Shown here: positions 10,061-22,920 of the stretch, one piece after another | Position numbering within the stretch: position 1 is the stretch's first letter | Layout: every line of letters starts with the position of its first letter | Assembly: GCA_947561395.2 (NCBI GenBank) | Contig: OX387187.1 | Coordinates: 32,593,829 to 32,657,828, forward strand | Length of the DNA: 64,000 bases | Origin: Buxus sempervirens | Lineage: Eukaryota > Streptophyta > Magnoliopsida > Buxales > Buxaceae | Direction: 5' to 3' | Made by a program: the position numbers and the translations under genes | Notes under the pieces: model-generated | Databases searched by the model: none | Seen by the model: only the letters and a program-made list of their open reading frames with translations | Told to the model about the DNA's origin: nothing

Positions 10061-11636
10061 ACGGTTATCATTTGCTATTACTAAAAATTGTGCCGATGCT
10101 ATGCGAATTTGCCTAAAATTGCCCTCGTGTTGATCGGTTGTAGGGGAGAAGGAATTGTGAAAGGAAATTGGATTGGATTTGTGGGGTCGTCGATGACTTT
10201 TCTTCTTTATAGATAGGAAGATTTTTGTCTGGATCCAATATGAACATCTTTACACAACTGAAATGAAAAGAAAAAAAAATGCAATATCATTGTACTTGCG
10301 TTTATAGATTCATCTCCATTAGACACTTCAATTCTATTTCATTTGATTTTTTGGGATGAATGAGGAAGGGAAGATTGGAAATCAACAATAATAGAAACGT
10401 ATAAATCTCTGACTGGATTGAAATGGAAAGAGTTTGAGAGAATCTATATATGTCAAGGCTACTAATATCTATTCATTCATGCTTCTTTCTTGTCATGGGA
10501 AGACTGCATATAAATCTCAGCAGATGCCACTTATGAAGAAAAAAATCAATTGAATGCAATCAAAGAGTTAGGATCATACCTTGTCATCAGATGCTTCATC
10601 TTAATCAAGAAAAAAACCAATTAAGCCTAAAAGAATCTAAAACCAGATCTCAACTTAACATCTATTATGAAGAACCAAATTCTTCCCTTCCCAGCCCCCA
10701 CTAAACCCCAATTCTTTTAACTCAATCAAAACAAAATGAAGCCTCTGTACAATTCATTACAGATACTCCACAATTCTAGAAACTTTACTTTTTTATTGAA
10801 TTGAAATACCCCCTAAATCAAATAACTAAAAAGAATAATTAAAAAAATTCAAAAATTAAAATCAGGTGTTGTAGACTATCAATTGGCGCTTTCCCCTAAA
10901 AAATGTTGTTTTAATGGTTAAATTGTGATAGCAAAGAAGAATCAAAAGAAAAATTTTGCGAACAAGTTCACATGGTTCTATTAAGGAAACAGGAGACATA
11001 GAACCCTGTTAGGAATATAATTAAATATATAAATTTCACCTCTATTATTAGCTTAAGCTTTTGGTAGGATTGGTGTTCTATAAACCCAAAGATCACAAAA
11101 AATGGCAAAACAGTAGGGGAAAAATGCCCAAAACAGAACAATAACAAAACAAAAAATAAAAAACAAGATGGAGACATAGATTTACATAGTTTATCCTTAA
11201 ATGCCTATGTCCACAGGCGTACAAGATGAAGTTATTTTACTATAGAACAAGACAAATACAATAGGATCTTCTAAGTGCCATCACTACTCTTCCAGAAAAT
11301 CTAAACATTTTCTCAAAACACTACACAATAAAAATGACCCAATTTCCCACTTATATAGTAAGCCTACATTATAGGTCTGACGATGTGCCTGCGTCTACGG
11401 GAGAAATAGAAGTTTTCACTACATAAATAAAATTTATTTAGACCCGTATTACTACCCTAACCTTGGTATATAAGAAAATTTTACCACCTTATTACCCTTA
11501 CCATATGGTGGGGAGGGCCTCCTACATTGGTTTGCACTTATACAAACAAGTTTAACTTTCCAAGAGGGGCCCTCCTATTAGACTTAATTATGAGCTACAT
11601 TACAACAAATACACAAAATCCATTCTGGATAAAGAC
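10061..11636. other. Unassigned AT-rich host sequence, containing a block shared with 37905-38065
   Basis: No ORF here resembles a protein. 10735-10915 (GAAGCCT, CAATTCATTA, ATACTCCACAATTCT, AAAATCAGGTGT, CCCTAAAAAAT) closely matches 37905-38065. Together with the shared block at 5835/36127, this indicates an old segmental duplication. Confidence 0.6.
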
Positions 11637-11679
11637 TAGGGTTGATTATTGGGCCGGGTCGGCACGGGCACGGGCACAA

Positions 11680-11684
11680 CCCAG
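11680..11684. other. Left target site duplication of element C (CCCAG)
   Basis: CCCAG directly precedes the element and is repeated exactly at 24509-24513 after it. Confidence 0.9.
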
Positions 11685-14141
11685 TGTGCGCACCCCCTTT
11701 TTTCGGTTTTGGGCCGCACGACGAGGTGCATGTAGAAGTGATGCTCGCCTCGGGACTGATTTGGAGTTTGGAGTCGCCACTGCCTGAGAGGTGCAGGCAG
11801 ACACAAAAGGGGCACTTATTCGGGCCTAATGATTCTGGTCTGCGGCTTATTAGAGTTCTGAGTAAGTTCTCGGTTACGTCTAGGGAAGCCCGAAGACACC
11901 CTAGCCCGCCCCGTCGATTGACAGGTCCCGTGGGTCTCCTTGGTCTTGAGTCAACTTAGTTTTCACCCAATTACTAAGCCAGTATGCACACTTATTTGGT
12001 CTGGTGGGGACCGTTGATGGTGTGGGTCCCTTTTTTATTTGATTTTATCTTTTATTAATTAGTGAAGTGGGTCGGCTATGGGCCTGTTGGAAGGCCCGCG
12101 GGTTGCCATGGTTGGGCCTTGGGCCCAGTTGGGTTATTGGGTAACCCATTTGGTTATTTTATTATTTTATTTATTTACACTTTAGGTTTGGGCTTAGTGG
12201 GCTTGGAATGGGCCCATTAGCCAAAGTTAAGTGGCCTTGGACCCGTTTATTGAAAACGGGCCTGGTTTGGGCCAATCAAAAGTGGACCCCACAAGTGGGC
12301 CAAAGGGATCTTAATGGGCCTATCTAGGCCCAAAGTCCAAAAATGGGCTTAAGATAGCCCAAGTGGTTTAAAGGAATGGTTCAAGCCGGTTTAGGCCGGA
12401 TCAGGTCCAACCGAACCAAGAAGTTACACTTTTTACATCATTTTTACATTTGCCCGTATTTTCTTTACGGTCCAACCTGACCGTGAACTGACTACGGTCT
12501 CTTCTGTCCGTGAATCAAACACGGTCCAGGCTGGACCGGCCTGAGTTTACGGACGCAACTCATTTTGCCTGTTTGCTGCCGATTCTTCCTGGGATCAGTT
12601 CCGTGGCTTTCTCAGATGTTCTGGTAACTTCAATTGGTTTCTTCAGCTCCTCCAAATGCTTCAGTTGTTTCATTTGGCCTAAAAGGCCACTTTTCCCTTC
12701 CTTTTATTCTTCTTGAAGCAACTAGACCCTCATTTATTGTTAGTACCCAAATTCAAGAATGGAAAGGGGAGTTTACAGGGGAAGGTTTAAGGAGGACAAT
12801 CTCCTTATTGTACTTGCAAGCATCATAAACCAAAATATTAGATTCTTTAGTATTCTTTGAGTCCATCCTTTATATCATGGAATATTGCTCATTTGTATGG
12901 AGGATCCCATTAAAACAAAGGCAAATTGATTAGTAAGCAAGTAATAAAATAAAAAGAAATCCAAAATTACTCAAATGAAGGAATTCACATGTGTATTGAA
13001 AGAAATGAACCATTAAGATTATTACCACACTATTACTCCTAGACTTGTCGATGTCTGGATTCTCCGAGAAATCTGGCAGCGCTTCCGCGTCCTCCTTGTT
13101 TTGTGGGGAAGAATTGGGAAGAGTTTTCTTAGGGTGGATGGGTTTAAGATCAAATTGAAGGAGATTTGGGCATGGTTTTGGGGTAGTTTAGGAGTATAGG
13201 GGTAATTTAGGGATAAAAAGAGTTTAGGTTTTGGGATGGTGGTGGTTGGGCAGGGCTTGGCCGTGGAAAGCTCCAAGAGGGAGAGGGGGTAGGCCAGGGG
13301 AGAGGGCTTGTTCAAATGAGGGGGGTGGCCTCCCTATTTATAGGCAAAATTTTCGTGCCCGTACTTGAAGTACGGGCATGCCTTGCCCGTACTTTAAGTA
13401 CGGGCGTGCCTTGCCCGTAATTCAAATACGGGCGAAAAACGAATATTTGCAATTATCGCAGATTCTTCCGTACGGGACGCGTGTCCCGCCACGCGTCCTC
13501 TTCTAGAAGCTTGCCCGTAGTTGAAGTACGGGCATGCCTCGCCCGTACTTCAAATACGGTCCAGCACGTTTTTAAAATGTTTGGATTTCAAACCTTTATT
13601 CAATTTGGTTTATTTAAAGATTTTTATCCGATTTTTTGATTATTTTATTATAAAAACGAGATTCTTTTATTAAAATATTATTAAAAAATAAAGATATTTT
13701 ATTAAATGATTATTTTATTTATTTAACTCATTTATTCTGCTTTTTGCTGCTGTTTTGCCACATGGGCAGCTTTCTTTGAAATTTCAACTGCCCATAACTT
13801 TTCCGTTCGATGTCCGATTTCAGCAAATTTGGTGTCGTTGGAATCAGCTCGGAGCACACTATCCATTGGGATTAAGTTTGGCAGCTGAATTGGGGTCGAA
13901 CAAAAAGTCAACTTTCGCTTCCCCAAAAGTTTGACCAGCTCATAACTTCCTCATCCGGACTCCGATTCTGGCAAACTCAGTTGCGTTAGAACCGTATCAA
14001 ACTGCTATTTTCAATGTGAGGAAGTTTGATGGCCAATTTTCTTTGGATCAAAAAGTCAAATTTTGGTCCCCTCAGGGTTTGACTTTTTAATTAAAATTTC
14101 ATTTTTTGCATTTTTTGGGGTGCAAAAATCAGGTGCTAACA
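11685..14141 (-). repeat. 3' LTR of element C
   Basis: On the minus strand it starts TGTTAGCACCTGATTTTTGC and ends GGGGGTGCGCACA. It includes promoter half-site pairs at 13358-13560 just upstream of the TATA box CTATAAATAG (minus strand of about 13334-13343), and a second set near 12453-12553 in the transcribed part. A GGGCC/GGCCC-rich tract lies at 12060-12360. Confidence 0.95.
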
Positions 14142-14154
14142 GCTGCCCCTCTTT
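14142..14154 (-). other. Polypurine tract of element C
   Basis: On the minus strand AAAGAGGGGCAGC abuts the start of the 3' LTR. Confidence 0.75.
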
Positions 14155-16689
14155 GCCGGAGTCACCTTGGGGATGAACGGCAAAGAAGAAAAAGAACTTT
14201 ATTTTTGCACCTCGCATTTCTGTCGACATGATCAACGAGCCTAAGTCCTCTTGATTTTCAAAGCAGCAGAAACACGAAATGGTTTCCACTAAGTTTTTTG
14301 GAGCTTGCTCACCCACACTTCGCGGGCTTCCTGGAGCAACCCCTGATTGATTTCCACTTGGATCTCGAAGCTTGCTCACCCACACTTCGCGGGTTTCTTG
14401 GAGCAATTTCTTGATTTTAATTTAGATTTAAAAGGGATGGGATTGGACTTAAGCTCACTAATCTGTTTCGGCATCGATGCAAGATGCTCAACAATGTTCT
14501 TTTCTTCTTGTTTGTTCCATTAAAGCTTTTAGGTGATTTCCAATTTGTGGCTTTCTTTTATCTTTCAGCAGATTTAGAGTTTTTTTTTTTTTTTTTTTAA
14601 AGCTTAGAGGCTAGATGAGGGTTGATGATGGTGGTTCAGGAATGAAGGAGTCGGGAGGAGGCTGCCTTGCTGCTGTTTGTCATCCGGAGAACCTCGCACA
14701 CCTGACCTATTCTATTTACAAAAGTGGTAAACCGAAAATTACAAAAAGGGCCAATTTGCCCAGAACTTCTTTATTCTGATTTCTTCTTCAAGTCTTGAGA
14801 ACTTCACCGCTCTTTCTTCACGGCAAGGCCTTCTCAGCTTGGGGAAGAGCTCCTCTGGCAGCTCCTCTCGTGATAAGGTAGAGGTTTCCTGGTTTGGAAT
14901 GACTCTACTGGGGATTGGTGGGAACCTCTATCGTCTTTTCTCTTTACACATTTTGCCTCTTCCACTTGGTTAGGAGCTTCTGTTGAGTATGAGCACTCTG
15001 TGGGGATTAAAGGAGCTTTGTTGGGGAATAGAATCCGCTGGGGACGAGAGATCTTTTTGCAATTCCCCTTGCCTCTGCTTGGCTTTTTTCTGGCTTGTTC
15101 TTTTTTTCTGGCTTCAAGGTGTTTCTTGATGGCCTGCAAAGATCTCACAAAGCGGTGAGGCATCTGAAATCAAGAAGATAAGCAGCAGAATAGGTTTTTT
15201 TTTTTTTTGCAAGTGATCTTAAAAGAAAGGCAAGACCAAAGACCACAGAGATTTGCCTTATTAGCTTGAAGTGTTTTGGGACAGTGTGCTCGACACGTAT
15301 TCCCATGAAATTCTTGACTTAGGCCAGCAAGGGTTTAAAAGCTGAGAAGTATTTCAAGGAATGTCCCCCCTTTCCCAGGTTTTGGTTTCTCTCCTTTTTG
15401 GGGCAATTTAAAGATTTGGCAACTGAGGGTTCTTTCCTGAGTTAGTGTCTGTTCCAGTTTGAGGGTTCTTGGCCAATTTCTTGCACATCATGTCTTATAG
15501 ATCAGAGAGGTCTTGAAATTAGGACGAAACGTAGCTTGGTTTTAAGTCTGAGAAATGAAAGGTGGCAAGGCTCAAAATCTTTTCATTCTCAGGTTTTACT
15601 TTGTGTCTGGCCGAAGCTCGTTCTTCCTCTTTTGGATTCCTTCATCACAAATCTGCACAAATCTGATTGTCACTTCTTCTGTAATCAGAAAGGACTTTCT
15701 GTTGGGACAAAATGAAGGCCGAGGTTTTGGTTTATGAAAGAAAAGGAATACGGCTCAAAGTCTTTTGTAAATGGGTCGAGTCATGTTCTACCCTTTTCTT
15801 GATTGTTTGGATTTTAACAATGTCTGTTCCACTTTCTTTTCTTTTCTTTTTGAGGCCTTTTGCTTTTTCCTTTGCCTGGGAGCCGATTCTTGCTTTTTGA
15901 TTTGCTTGGCCTGCCCTAGTGTGCATTCTGATTTTTTTTTTCTTTGCTTTGCTTTTGCATACTTGCCTCATTTCTTCTTTGTCCAGCACCATATTCGGGG
16001 TATCTGACTCAGTGGGTTAAAAAAGAAAATTGTTAGGCTCAAGGGGTTTGGCTAAGGATATGATTTTGGAAATTTTGGGATACAAATCAAAGATGGCCTT
16101 TCATCCTTTTACAGAAGTTGTGACAACTTTGTTGGATTATTTCATGCAAACTCATTCAGGAATCTTACTCATCCTTTTTATTTCTTTTTCAGCTTTTCCC
16201 CAGTGTGGGGTGGCTAGACACAACACAGGTATTTGAATAATACGATCAGGCTCAAAATGTTTGACTAGCGATTCTTAACATTCAGGATGAATGAAGGATG
16301 GCCTCTCATCCTTTCTCAAAGACATAATTGCTCAAGTCGGCCTCGGCCCTTAGCTGGTTTAGACATTTTCTCTCTTTTTTTTTTTTTTTTCTTTTTCTTT
16401 CCTCTCCAGGGTTATTCTGCCCTAATGCAAGGATGGGTCTGGGAGAAAAATCAAAGCATAGATCAGGAAATGACTGCCTTTGGCTCAGTCAAGGTTCTCA
16501 TGGGACAGTATCCTGCACCCAGCTGAAAATACCTTTGAGCTACTTGGCATTTTTCCATGATCATGGTCCTGTCAAAAGGGTATGGTCTCAGAACAATGTC
16601 ATCACCGACCAAACACTTGCATTTTTTTTTATTATGCAGAATTAAAAGGTATTTACATCAAAAAGCATTAAAGTAAATTAAACTTCCCT
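14155..16689 (-). other. Non-coding 3' interior of element C where pol should be
   Basis: The stretch from the gag stop codon to the polypurine tract shows no D-S/T-G protease, no RT and no integrase motif in any frame. The longest minus-strand frames are about 110 and 85 residues (15163-14834 and 15992-15732), rich in Lys and Arg and without recognisable domains. On the plus strand the region is T-rich with runs at 14580-14598 and 16378-16391. It may contain packaging or other cis signals, but none is identified. Confidence 0.6.
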
Positions 16690-19130
16690 TCAAAGGTTGG
16701 CCTTGCGGATCGCAACGGGCACAGCACTCCAGTTCCTGAGCGGTGTCTTGACTTCAACCACCTCCTCCGGTTCAGTTCCACCAATCGTGATCATGTTGAC
16801 GGATTCGTCTGGATCACTTTCATCTGGTGCTGCTACATCTTCCATGTCTTCATCCGGATCCTCCTCCTCTGATGAAGTATCATCTGAATCCTCACCCTGG
16901 CTTCCATATGGGTCAGGCAGATTCCTGAGCTCAGGAGTAGATGGTGGCACTCCTTCTACTGTAACACAAGGGAGACCGAGCCATAGGCGCATTTCAGATG
17001 AGATAGACTCCGGCTCAGATTCGGGTGACAGTGGATCCGTAAGGGAATAGAGGTTCGGCTCCAAGGTGGCAGACGTACAGTCAGGAGGCCCTTCAACAGA
17101 CCTCTGAGGGGGGACCCTCGAGCTATCCACCGATGAATCTTGGGCAGGTGACCTGCCTTGATACCAGAATCCTGCAGAGCTACCTGCTCCTTCTCTTGCT
17201 GGAGGCGATGGAGAATCACTGATCCATCCACAGTTGTTTTGGCCTTGTGGTCCCGTGACCTCTTCACTACTTTGAGGATCATTCTCAAGTGCACAGATGT
17301 AGGCATCCAAGCCCTTTTCAGTTTTAGATTCCTTAATGGGAGTAGGTGGCATGTCTCCATTATCTCCTTTCAAGATAACAACCGCGACCAATGATTTGGT
17401 TCCCTCCCGGAGATACACCCTTACTTTCTGACCTGGCTGTCCAATCAGCACCGACGGGTCAAATTGCCCTTGGCTTTTGTCACAATTGCTCACAAGGTTT
17501 ACTGGCCCACTAGTAGATGCCTTGTTATGGTCCGGAAGGGGATTAGTCTGTATCCCTACTGCAGGAGTTGTTGCTGGGGGATCGACGGAAATTTGCTTAT
17601 TGTCGATCAAATCTTGTATATCATGCCTCAAATCCCAGCAATAGTTAGTATGATGACCAGGAGCTCCCATGTGATATTCGCAGCGTACATTAGGATTGTA
17701 ATTGCGACTATTAGCCGGCTGGTGGGTTGGCTCCTTTTTCTGCAAATATCCCTTTTTCAACAAGGTTGGTAGCAATTCTGATACTGAGTAAGGGAGGGGA
17801 GTAAACACTCTGGTCATTCTTGCTTGGTGTTCCTCTCTGGTTAACCTAGGCCGTCTTGTAGCCTGTGTTTCCTGGACAGTGTTTTGGTTTTCTCTTGTGT
17901 TAGTTGCCGAGAAGTGGTAAGGTCTGTTCTGTTGGACGTAGTTAACATTCTCGTCCTCTTTCTTTCTTTCTGGGCCTCTCCCACTAACAGGGCCTCTTTT
18001 CTGCTCAGGAAATCCGGTAACTCTGCCGGACTTGACCCCATCCTCTATTCTGTCTGCCACAACCACCAGGTCTGCAAAACTTGCAGCAAACTGCCCCAGC
18101 AGCAGTGTGTAGTATGGCTGTCCCAGCGTCGAAATGAATAGTGTCACCATCTCCTTTTCCAGCACGGGTGGCTGAACCATCGCAGCCATCTCTCGCCACC
18201 TCTTAGCATACTCACGAATGGACTCAGTACTTTTCTTGGTCATTTTTTGTAGTTCCATTCGAGTAGGTAAGACCTCAGTATTAAACTTGAAGTGCTCAAG
18301 GAAAGTACTTGCCAGATCATTCCAAGTCCTGATTCGACTCCTGTCTAGACTGGCGAACCATTTCTGTGCTGATCCCGTCAGTGAGCGTTGGAAGAATTGG
18401 ATCATGATCCTCTCATCATGCGCATACTGGCACATGTCTCCATAGTACGCTCTGAGATGTAATAGCGGATCACCACTTCCATCAAATTTTACGAGATCTG
18501 GACATTTAAACTTTGGTGGAAGTTGCAAATCAGGAAAGAACCCTAATCTGTCCAGTGAGGCTTCCTTTGGCACAGAACCTTGGTTCGCATTTCGTACATG
18601 TTCTTTTAGGGCCTGCAAATCGGCTTGCATCGATTCTTGTGCCCGATACCAATCTTCTACTTCGTGCCCCACTCCCATCATTTGTTGTTGTGGAATAACA
18701 GGGGGTGCCGGAATCCTTAATTGTTCCAGCTGGACAGGTAGTGGTTGAGGAATCGGCTGTTCTGGCGGATGCAAGTTCATCTGTGGAATGGCAGGTGGTG
18801 GCTGCTCTGGCATCATTGGCAGTGGTTGTGGTGGTGGTACTGGCGGCTCCTGGGGAGGTACCGGTTGTTGTGGAGGCATCGGCAACTGCTGTTGTGGCTG
18901 CACAAACTGAGGTGGTGCTTGCAGCCTTTCCATTCTCTGCATCATGTTTGCCATCATGGCTGTCATGTGAGCCATTTGCTAGTTAATTCCTGTGATCACT
19001 GGATGATCTTCCAGCTTTTCTTGCTCCTGAGGAGGTGGAGGGAGTGCTTGTTCAAGTTCTTCAGCAGGATCCATTTGGAGTTTTCTTCTTGAACGTAGGA
19101 GGTACGGGCTGCGATACGCAATCTTGGTAC
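16690..19130 (-). CDS. gag: gag polyprotein of element C, N-terminus possibly created by splicing; one in-frame TAG
   Basis: The open frame from ATG 18975 encodes 761 residues. The first 120 are Pro/Gln/Met-rich. A retrotransposon gag domain (PF03732-like) follows, with IMIQFFQRSLTGSAQKWF near residue 190 and REYAKRW near residue 255. A CEYHMGAPGHHTNYCWDLR zinc-knuckle-like motif sits near residue 435, and the tail is acidic. Upstream, in the same frame and across a TAG (18979-18981), lies IAYRSPYLLRSRRKL then MDPAEE. The same segment is conserved in element E with many synonymous differences. It begins next to an AG, so it is probably translated after splicing. Gag would form the particle; it shares roughly 60 percent identity with E gag over the core. 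Confidence 0.85.
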
Positions 19131-19274
19131 CTTTGAACAAAAAGACAAAAATTAGTATAAAGAATTCATATTTCATCAAAATATAATGCATGTTGATGCA
19201 TGCCAATGACTTGATGATTTTTTTTTCTTTTATTTTGAAACTTTTATTCAACAACCAAGGAGGATAATTTGATC
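19131..19274 (-). other. Putative intron end upstream of C gag
   Basis: On the minus strand a pyrimidine-rich stretch (TTTTTGTTCAAAG) ends in AG directly before GTACCAAGATTGC, where similarity to element E starts abruptly. This is consistent with a splice acceptor. Confidence 0.4.
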
Positions 19275-20100
19275 TCTTTTTAGCCGCCATTCGGAGACAA
19301 GGGGAGAGTCCCTGAGAATAATCTCCTTTTTACCGCCACTTCGGAGGTAAGGAAAGAAGATTTCTGAAAATGATTTCCTTCAACCGCCACTTCGGAGGTT
19401 GACCGCCACTTCGGAGGTAAGGAAAGAAGATTTTTTAACACGATTTCCTTCAACCGCCACTTCGGAGGTAAGGAAAGAAGATTTCTGAGAATGATTTCCC
19501 TCAACCGCCACTTCGGAGGTTGACCTCCACTTCGGAGGTAAGGAAAAGGACCGCTACTTCGAAGGTAAGCCTCCACTTTGGAGGAAAGATCCCTTTTAAC
19601 CGCCACTTCGGAGGTAAAGGGAGAGAAGATCCTTGGAAACTATTTCCTTCAACCGCCACTTCGGAGGTTGACCGCCACTTCGGAGGTAAGGAAATAATCT
19701 TTGGAAAAGGTTTCCTTCAACCGCCACTTCGGAGGTTGACCGCCACTTCGGAGGTTAGCCTCCACTTCGGAGGAAAGATCCCTTTTAACCGCCACTTCGG
19801 AGGTAAAGGGAGAGAAGATCCTTGGAAATTATTTCCTTCAACCGCCACTTCGGAGGTTGACCGCCACTTCGGAGGTAAGGAAATAATCCTTGGACAAGGT
19901 TTCCTTCAACCGCCACTTCGGAGGTTGACCGCCACTTCGGAGGTAAGGAAAGAAGATTTCTGAAAATGATTTCCCTCAACCGCCACTTCGGAGGTTGACC
20001 GCCACTTCGGAGGTAAGGAAAGAAGATTCTGAGAATGATTTCCCTCAACCGCCACTTCGGAGGTTGACCGCCACTTCGGAGGTAAGGAAATAATCTCTGG
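19275..20100 (-). repeat. Tandem array with core CCGCCACTTCGGAGG upstream of C gag
   Basis: CCGCCACTTCGGAGG occurs more than 20 times, usually in pairs joined by TTGA and separated by GTAAGGAAAGAAGAT-type spacers, giving higher-order units of about 70-100 bp. The core is partly self-complementary (CCGCCACTTCGGAGG folds as CCnnnnTTCGGAGG). Open frames over the array simply reflect the repeat. F and E have different arrays at the same place. Confidence 0.9.
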
Positions 20101-20429
20101 GATCGGAAACCACAGGAGCCAATTTTGATTTTGGAAATGCGAAGCGTTGATTTCCAAAGGATCAGTTTGGAGAATTCCAAGGAATGATAAGGGATTTAGG
20201 ATGGTAGGAACACAAAGTATTGATTTCCATCAGGATCTGGGAAACTCCAAGAGTTGATTTCCCAATTGGATTGATTTTCTTAAGATTTTTTTTTTCTTTT
20301 GCCCAATGGCCATCAGCAAAAATCAGACTTTTTCCTTGACTTTTTTTATTTTTTTCACTTCCTTATTTTGGGCTGTTTCACAGCCAATTGAAACTTGGTT
20401 TAAGCACAAGGGATTGTATACTTAGGAGC

Positions 20430-20560
20430 AATTCAAATCTTTAAATTTTTTTTTTTTTGTTTGTCTGTTTTTTTTCTTTTTTTTTTTTTTTGTGTTTATG
20501 TTTTTGTGTTTTTTTTTTTTGTGTTTTTTTTTTGTTTTTGTTTTGTTTTGTTTTGTTTGT

Positions 20561-20591
<31 letters not shown>

Positions 20592-20605
20592 GTTTTTGTT
20601 TTTGA
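20430..20605. repeat. Poly-T low-complexity tract in the C leader
   Basis: T-runs of 8-16 interspersed with single G, reading as an A-rich tract on the element's sense strand. The length is probably unstable and prone to sequencing error. Confidence 0.9.
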
Positions 20606-22030
20606 GATGAGTTAACCAGGCATGCTTATGCAGATGATCTTGAAGTGTGTGCACTTGATGCATGAAGATGCGTACACAAAATTAGAACCAACATTACCAT
20701 TCTGCATAATTAAAAAGTGTGCATAGTCCTAAAAAAGGTTGGTGCCCCTCGAGGCACGACTTCTAGACATACTTGTGTATGGAAGCACATCTGAGTCCAG
20801 ATCAGCCTTCTTTCATCTGTTCTTTCTTCTACCTTCGCTTTCAGGTGTCAGACCAAAAGAATTAATAATCTGCCAGCAAGGGCGGACATTACATGATAAT
20901 CAAAATCTGCAAAATTTCATCTTAAGGGCTTTTAGGAACCCAGAAGAAGGGTACAAATTTGCTTCAAGGCAGGTAGGCTGAATTCCTAGATCTAGGGGTT
21001 TGCCCCTGCTCTGATCTGGCCTATTTCTGCCAGATTTTCTGATCTGGCCGGCTTTCATCTGCTCAAAAGGTCGACATGGACTCAGAGTGCTTCCAATGGG
21101 CTCAATGGGTCAAGGCTTATGGTTCACAGGACTTAATGCATGGATCTGGGGTGGTTCCCCTGATCAAAAATTTGGTTGGCTTCCTAAATTAGGGCTAAGG
21201 CAGCCCATGATCTAGGGTTCACTCAATTTAATGCAAAAGAGTTGGGGAATGCCCCTGATGGACTCTTGGATTTTAAATTGATTTTATTTTCCAATATTCA
21301 CATCCACATCCATATCCATGCTGCATTCACAAAGCCTTGGTTTATCAGAAACAATAGGTGGGGAAAGGGTACCCAGCCCGAGACATTCGTCTACAAGGGT
21401 CTGAGCCAAGTACTAGACCCTCGCGTACCACAGCATGAAGCCAGTGGCGCTAAGGAATCCAGAAACCTGGGGAGATGGGTTTACCCTGCTTTCCCCGGCA
21501 AGCCACGGGAGCGTAGAGCTAATACCATCCCAAAAGTAAGTTCATCGTTTGAGAAGGGTGGCTGCTAGAGAGATCTAGGTTTTGGTGAAGAAGAGCAGCA
21601 TTTCATCAAATCATTCAAAGCGAATCATTCATGTAGACCCCCTCGTGCATGTCACCCCATGCAGTTAAAAGATCATTTACGGTGTGGTGAAGTGCTCGTG
21701 TGCAGTGGGGCAAAGTGCTGTGTCTATTTGGGTGATTCTTGGATAATGAGTTGATAAAGGGTTCCTTAATGTCACTTTTATAGTGAGAGTACAGAACAAC
21801 ATGCAATACGATGTTTGGGTGGATCCCCAGGTAAGTGGAGGGTCACAGGGAACCGCTTAAATTCCACTTTCCTTAGGCAATTATCTCGTCCTTATGACAG
21901 GATCCCCCAATATCACGTAATTGCAAGAGTTCCATACCTCACTAAAGTTGGACAAAAAGTACTTCCTAAATCTGCTCATATCCCCCTATGTTGACTCATT
22001 TCCTGACCAAGGTCCAATTGGGCTGAGAGA
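20606..22030 (-). other. 5' leader of element C, homologous to the E leader
   Basis: 21370-21560 read on the minus strand matches 54808-54975 of E (GGGATGGTATTAGC, TTGCCGGGGAAAGCAGGGTA, TCTCGGGCTGGGTA). 20729-20800 matches the reverse complement of 55523-55595, a tRNA-like block. No gag-upstream ORF1 is present, unlike in E. Confidence 0.65.
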
Positions 22031-22048
22031 TCCCCAGCAGAGTCGCCA
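22031..22048 (-). other. Primer-binding site of element C
   Basis: On the minus strand TGGCGACTCTGCTGGGGA lies three bases inside the 5' LTR. The same site type occurs in E and F. Ogre-type elements are known for a TGGCGAC tRNA-Arg-type primer site; the tRNA itself is not in this window. Confidence 0.8.
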
Positions 22049-22819
22049 AGCTGTGCGCACCCCCTTTTTTCGGTTTTGGGCCGCACGACGAGGTGCATGT
22101 AGAAGTGATGCTCGCCTCGGGACTGATTTGGAGTTTGGAGTCGCCACTGCCTGAGAGGTGCAGGCAGACACAAAAGGGGCACTTATTCGGGCCTAATGAT
22201 TCTGGTCTGCGGCTTATTAGAGTTCTGAGTAAGTTCTCGGTTACGTCTAGGGAAGCCCGAAGACACCCTAGCCCGCCCCGTCGATTGACAGGTCCCGTGG
22301 GTCTCCTTGGTCTTGAGTCAACTTAGTTTTCACCCAATTACTAAGCCAGTATGCACACTTATTTGGTCTGGTGGGGACCGTTGATGGTGTGGGTCCCTTT
22401 TTTATTTGATTTTATCTTTTATTAATTAGTGAAGTGGGTCGGCTATGGGCCTGTTGGAAGGCCCGCGGGTTGCCATGGTTGGGCCTTGGGCCCAGTTGGG
22501 TTATTGGGTAACCCATTTGGTTATTTTATTATTTTATTTATTTACACTTTAGGTTTGGGCTTAGTGGGCTTGGAATGGGCCCATTAGCCAAAGTTAAGTG
22601 GCCTTGGACCCGTTTATTGAAAACGGGCCTGGTTTGGGCCAATCAAAAGTGGACCCCACAAGTGGGCCAAAGGGATCTTAATGGGCCTATCTAGGCCCAA
22701 AGTCCAAAAATGGGCTTAAGATAGCCCAAGTGGTTTAAAGGAATGGTTCAAGCCGGTTTAGGCCGGATCAGGTCCAACCGAACCAAGAAGTTACACTTTT
22801 TACATCATTTTTACATTTG

Positions 22820-22920
22820 CCCGTATTTTCTTTACGGTCCAACCTGACCGTGAACTGACTACGGTCTCTTCTGTCCGTGAATCAAACACGGTCCAGGCTG
22901 GACCGGCCTGAGTTTACGGA
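22820..22920 (-). promoter_or_regulatory. Leader array of half-site pairs in element C
   Basis: Sites start at 22820 (CCCGT...ACGGT), 22847 (ACCGT...ACGGT), 22874 (TCCGT...ACGGT) and 22902 (ACCGG...ACGGA). All have 9-bp spacers and lie 27-28 bp apart. They are in the transcribed part of the LTR, about 800 bp downstream of the TATA box. Confidence 0.75.

Noticed and set aside
12510-13315. Open frames repeated identically in 22877-23682
   Set aside because: They lie in the two LTRs of element C; duplication reflects the LTR pair, and the frames have no family resemblance.
14155-16689. Degenerate pol in element C
   Set aside because: No protease, RT or integrase motif was found in any frame by eye; a profile search would be decisive.
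16697-18986. Several plus-strand open frames of 60-117 codons
   Set aside because: They are antisense shadows of the minus-strand gag gene.
19275-20100. CRISPR-like array (regular short repeats)
   Set aside because: Repeats are not separated by unique spacers, there are no cas genes, and the site is inside a plant retroelement leader.
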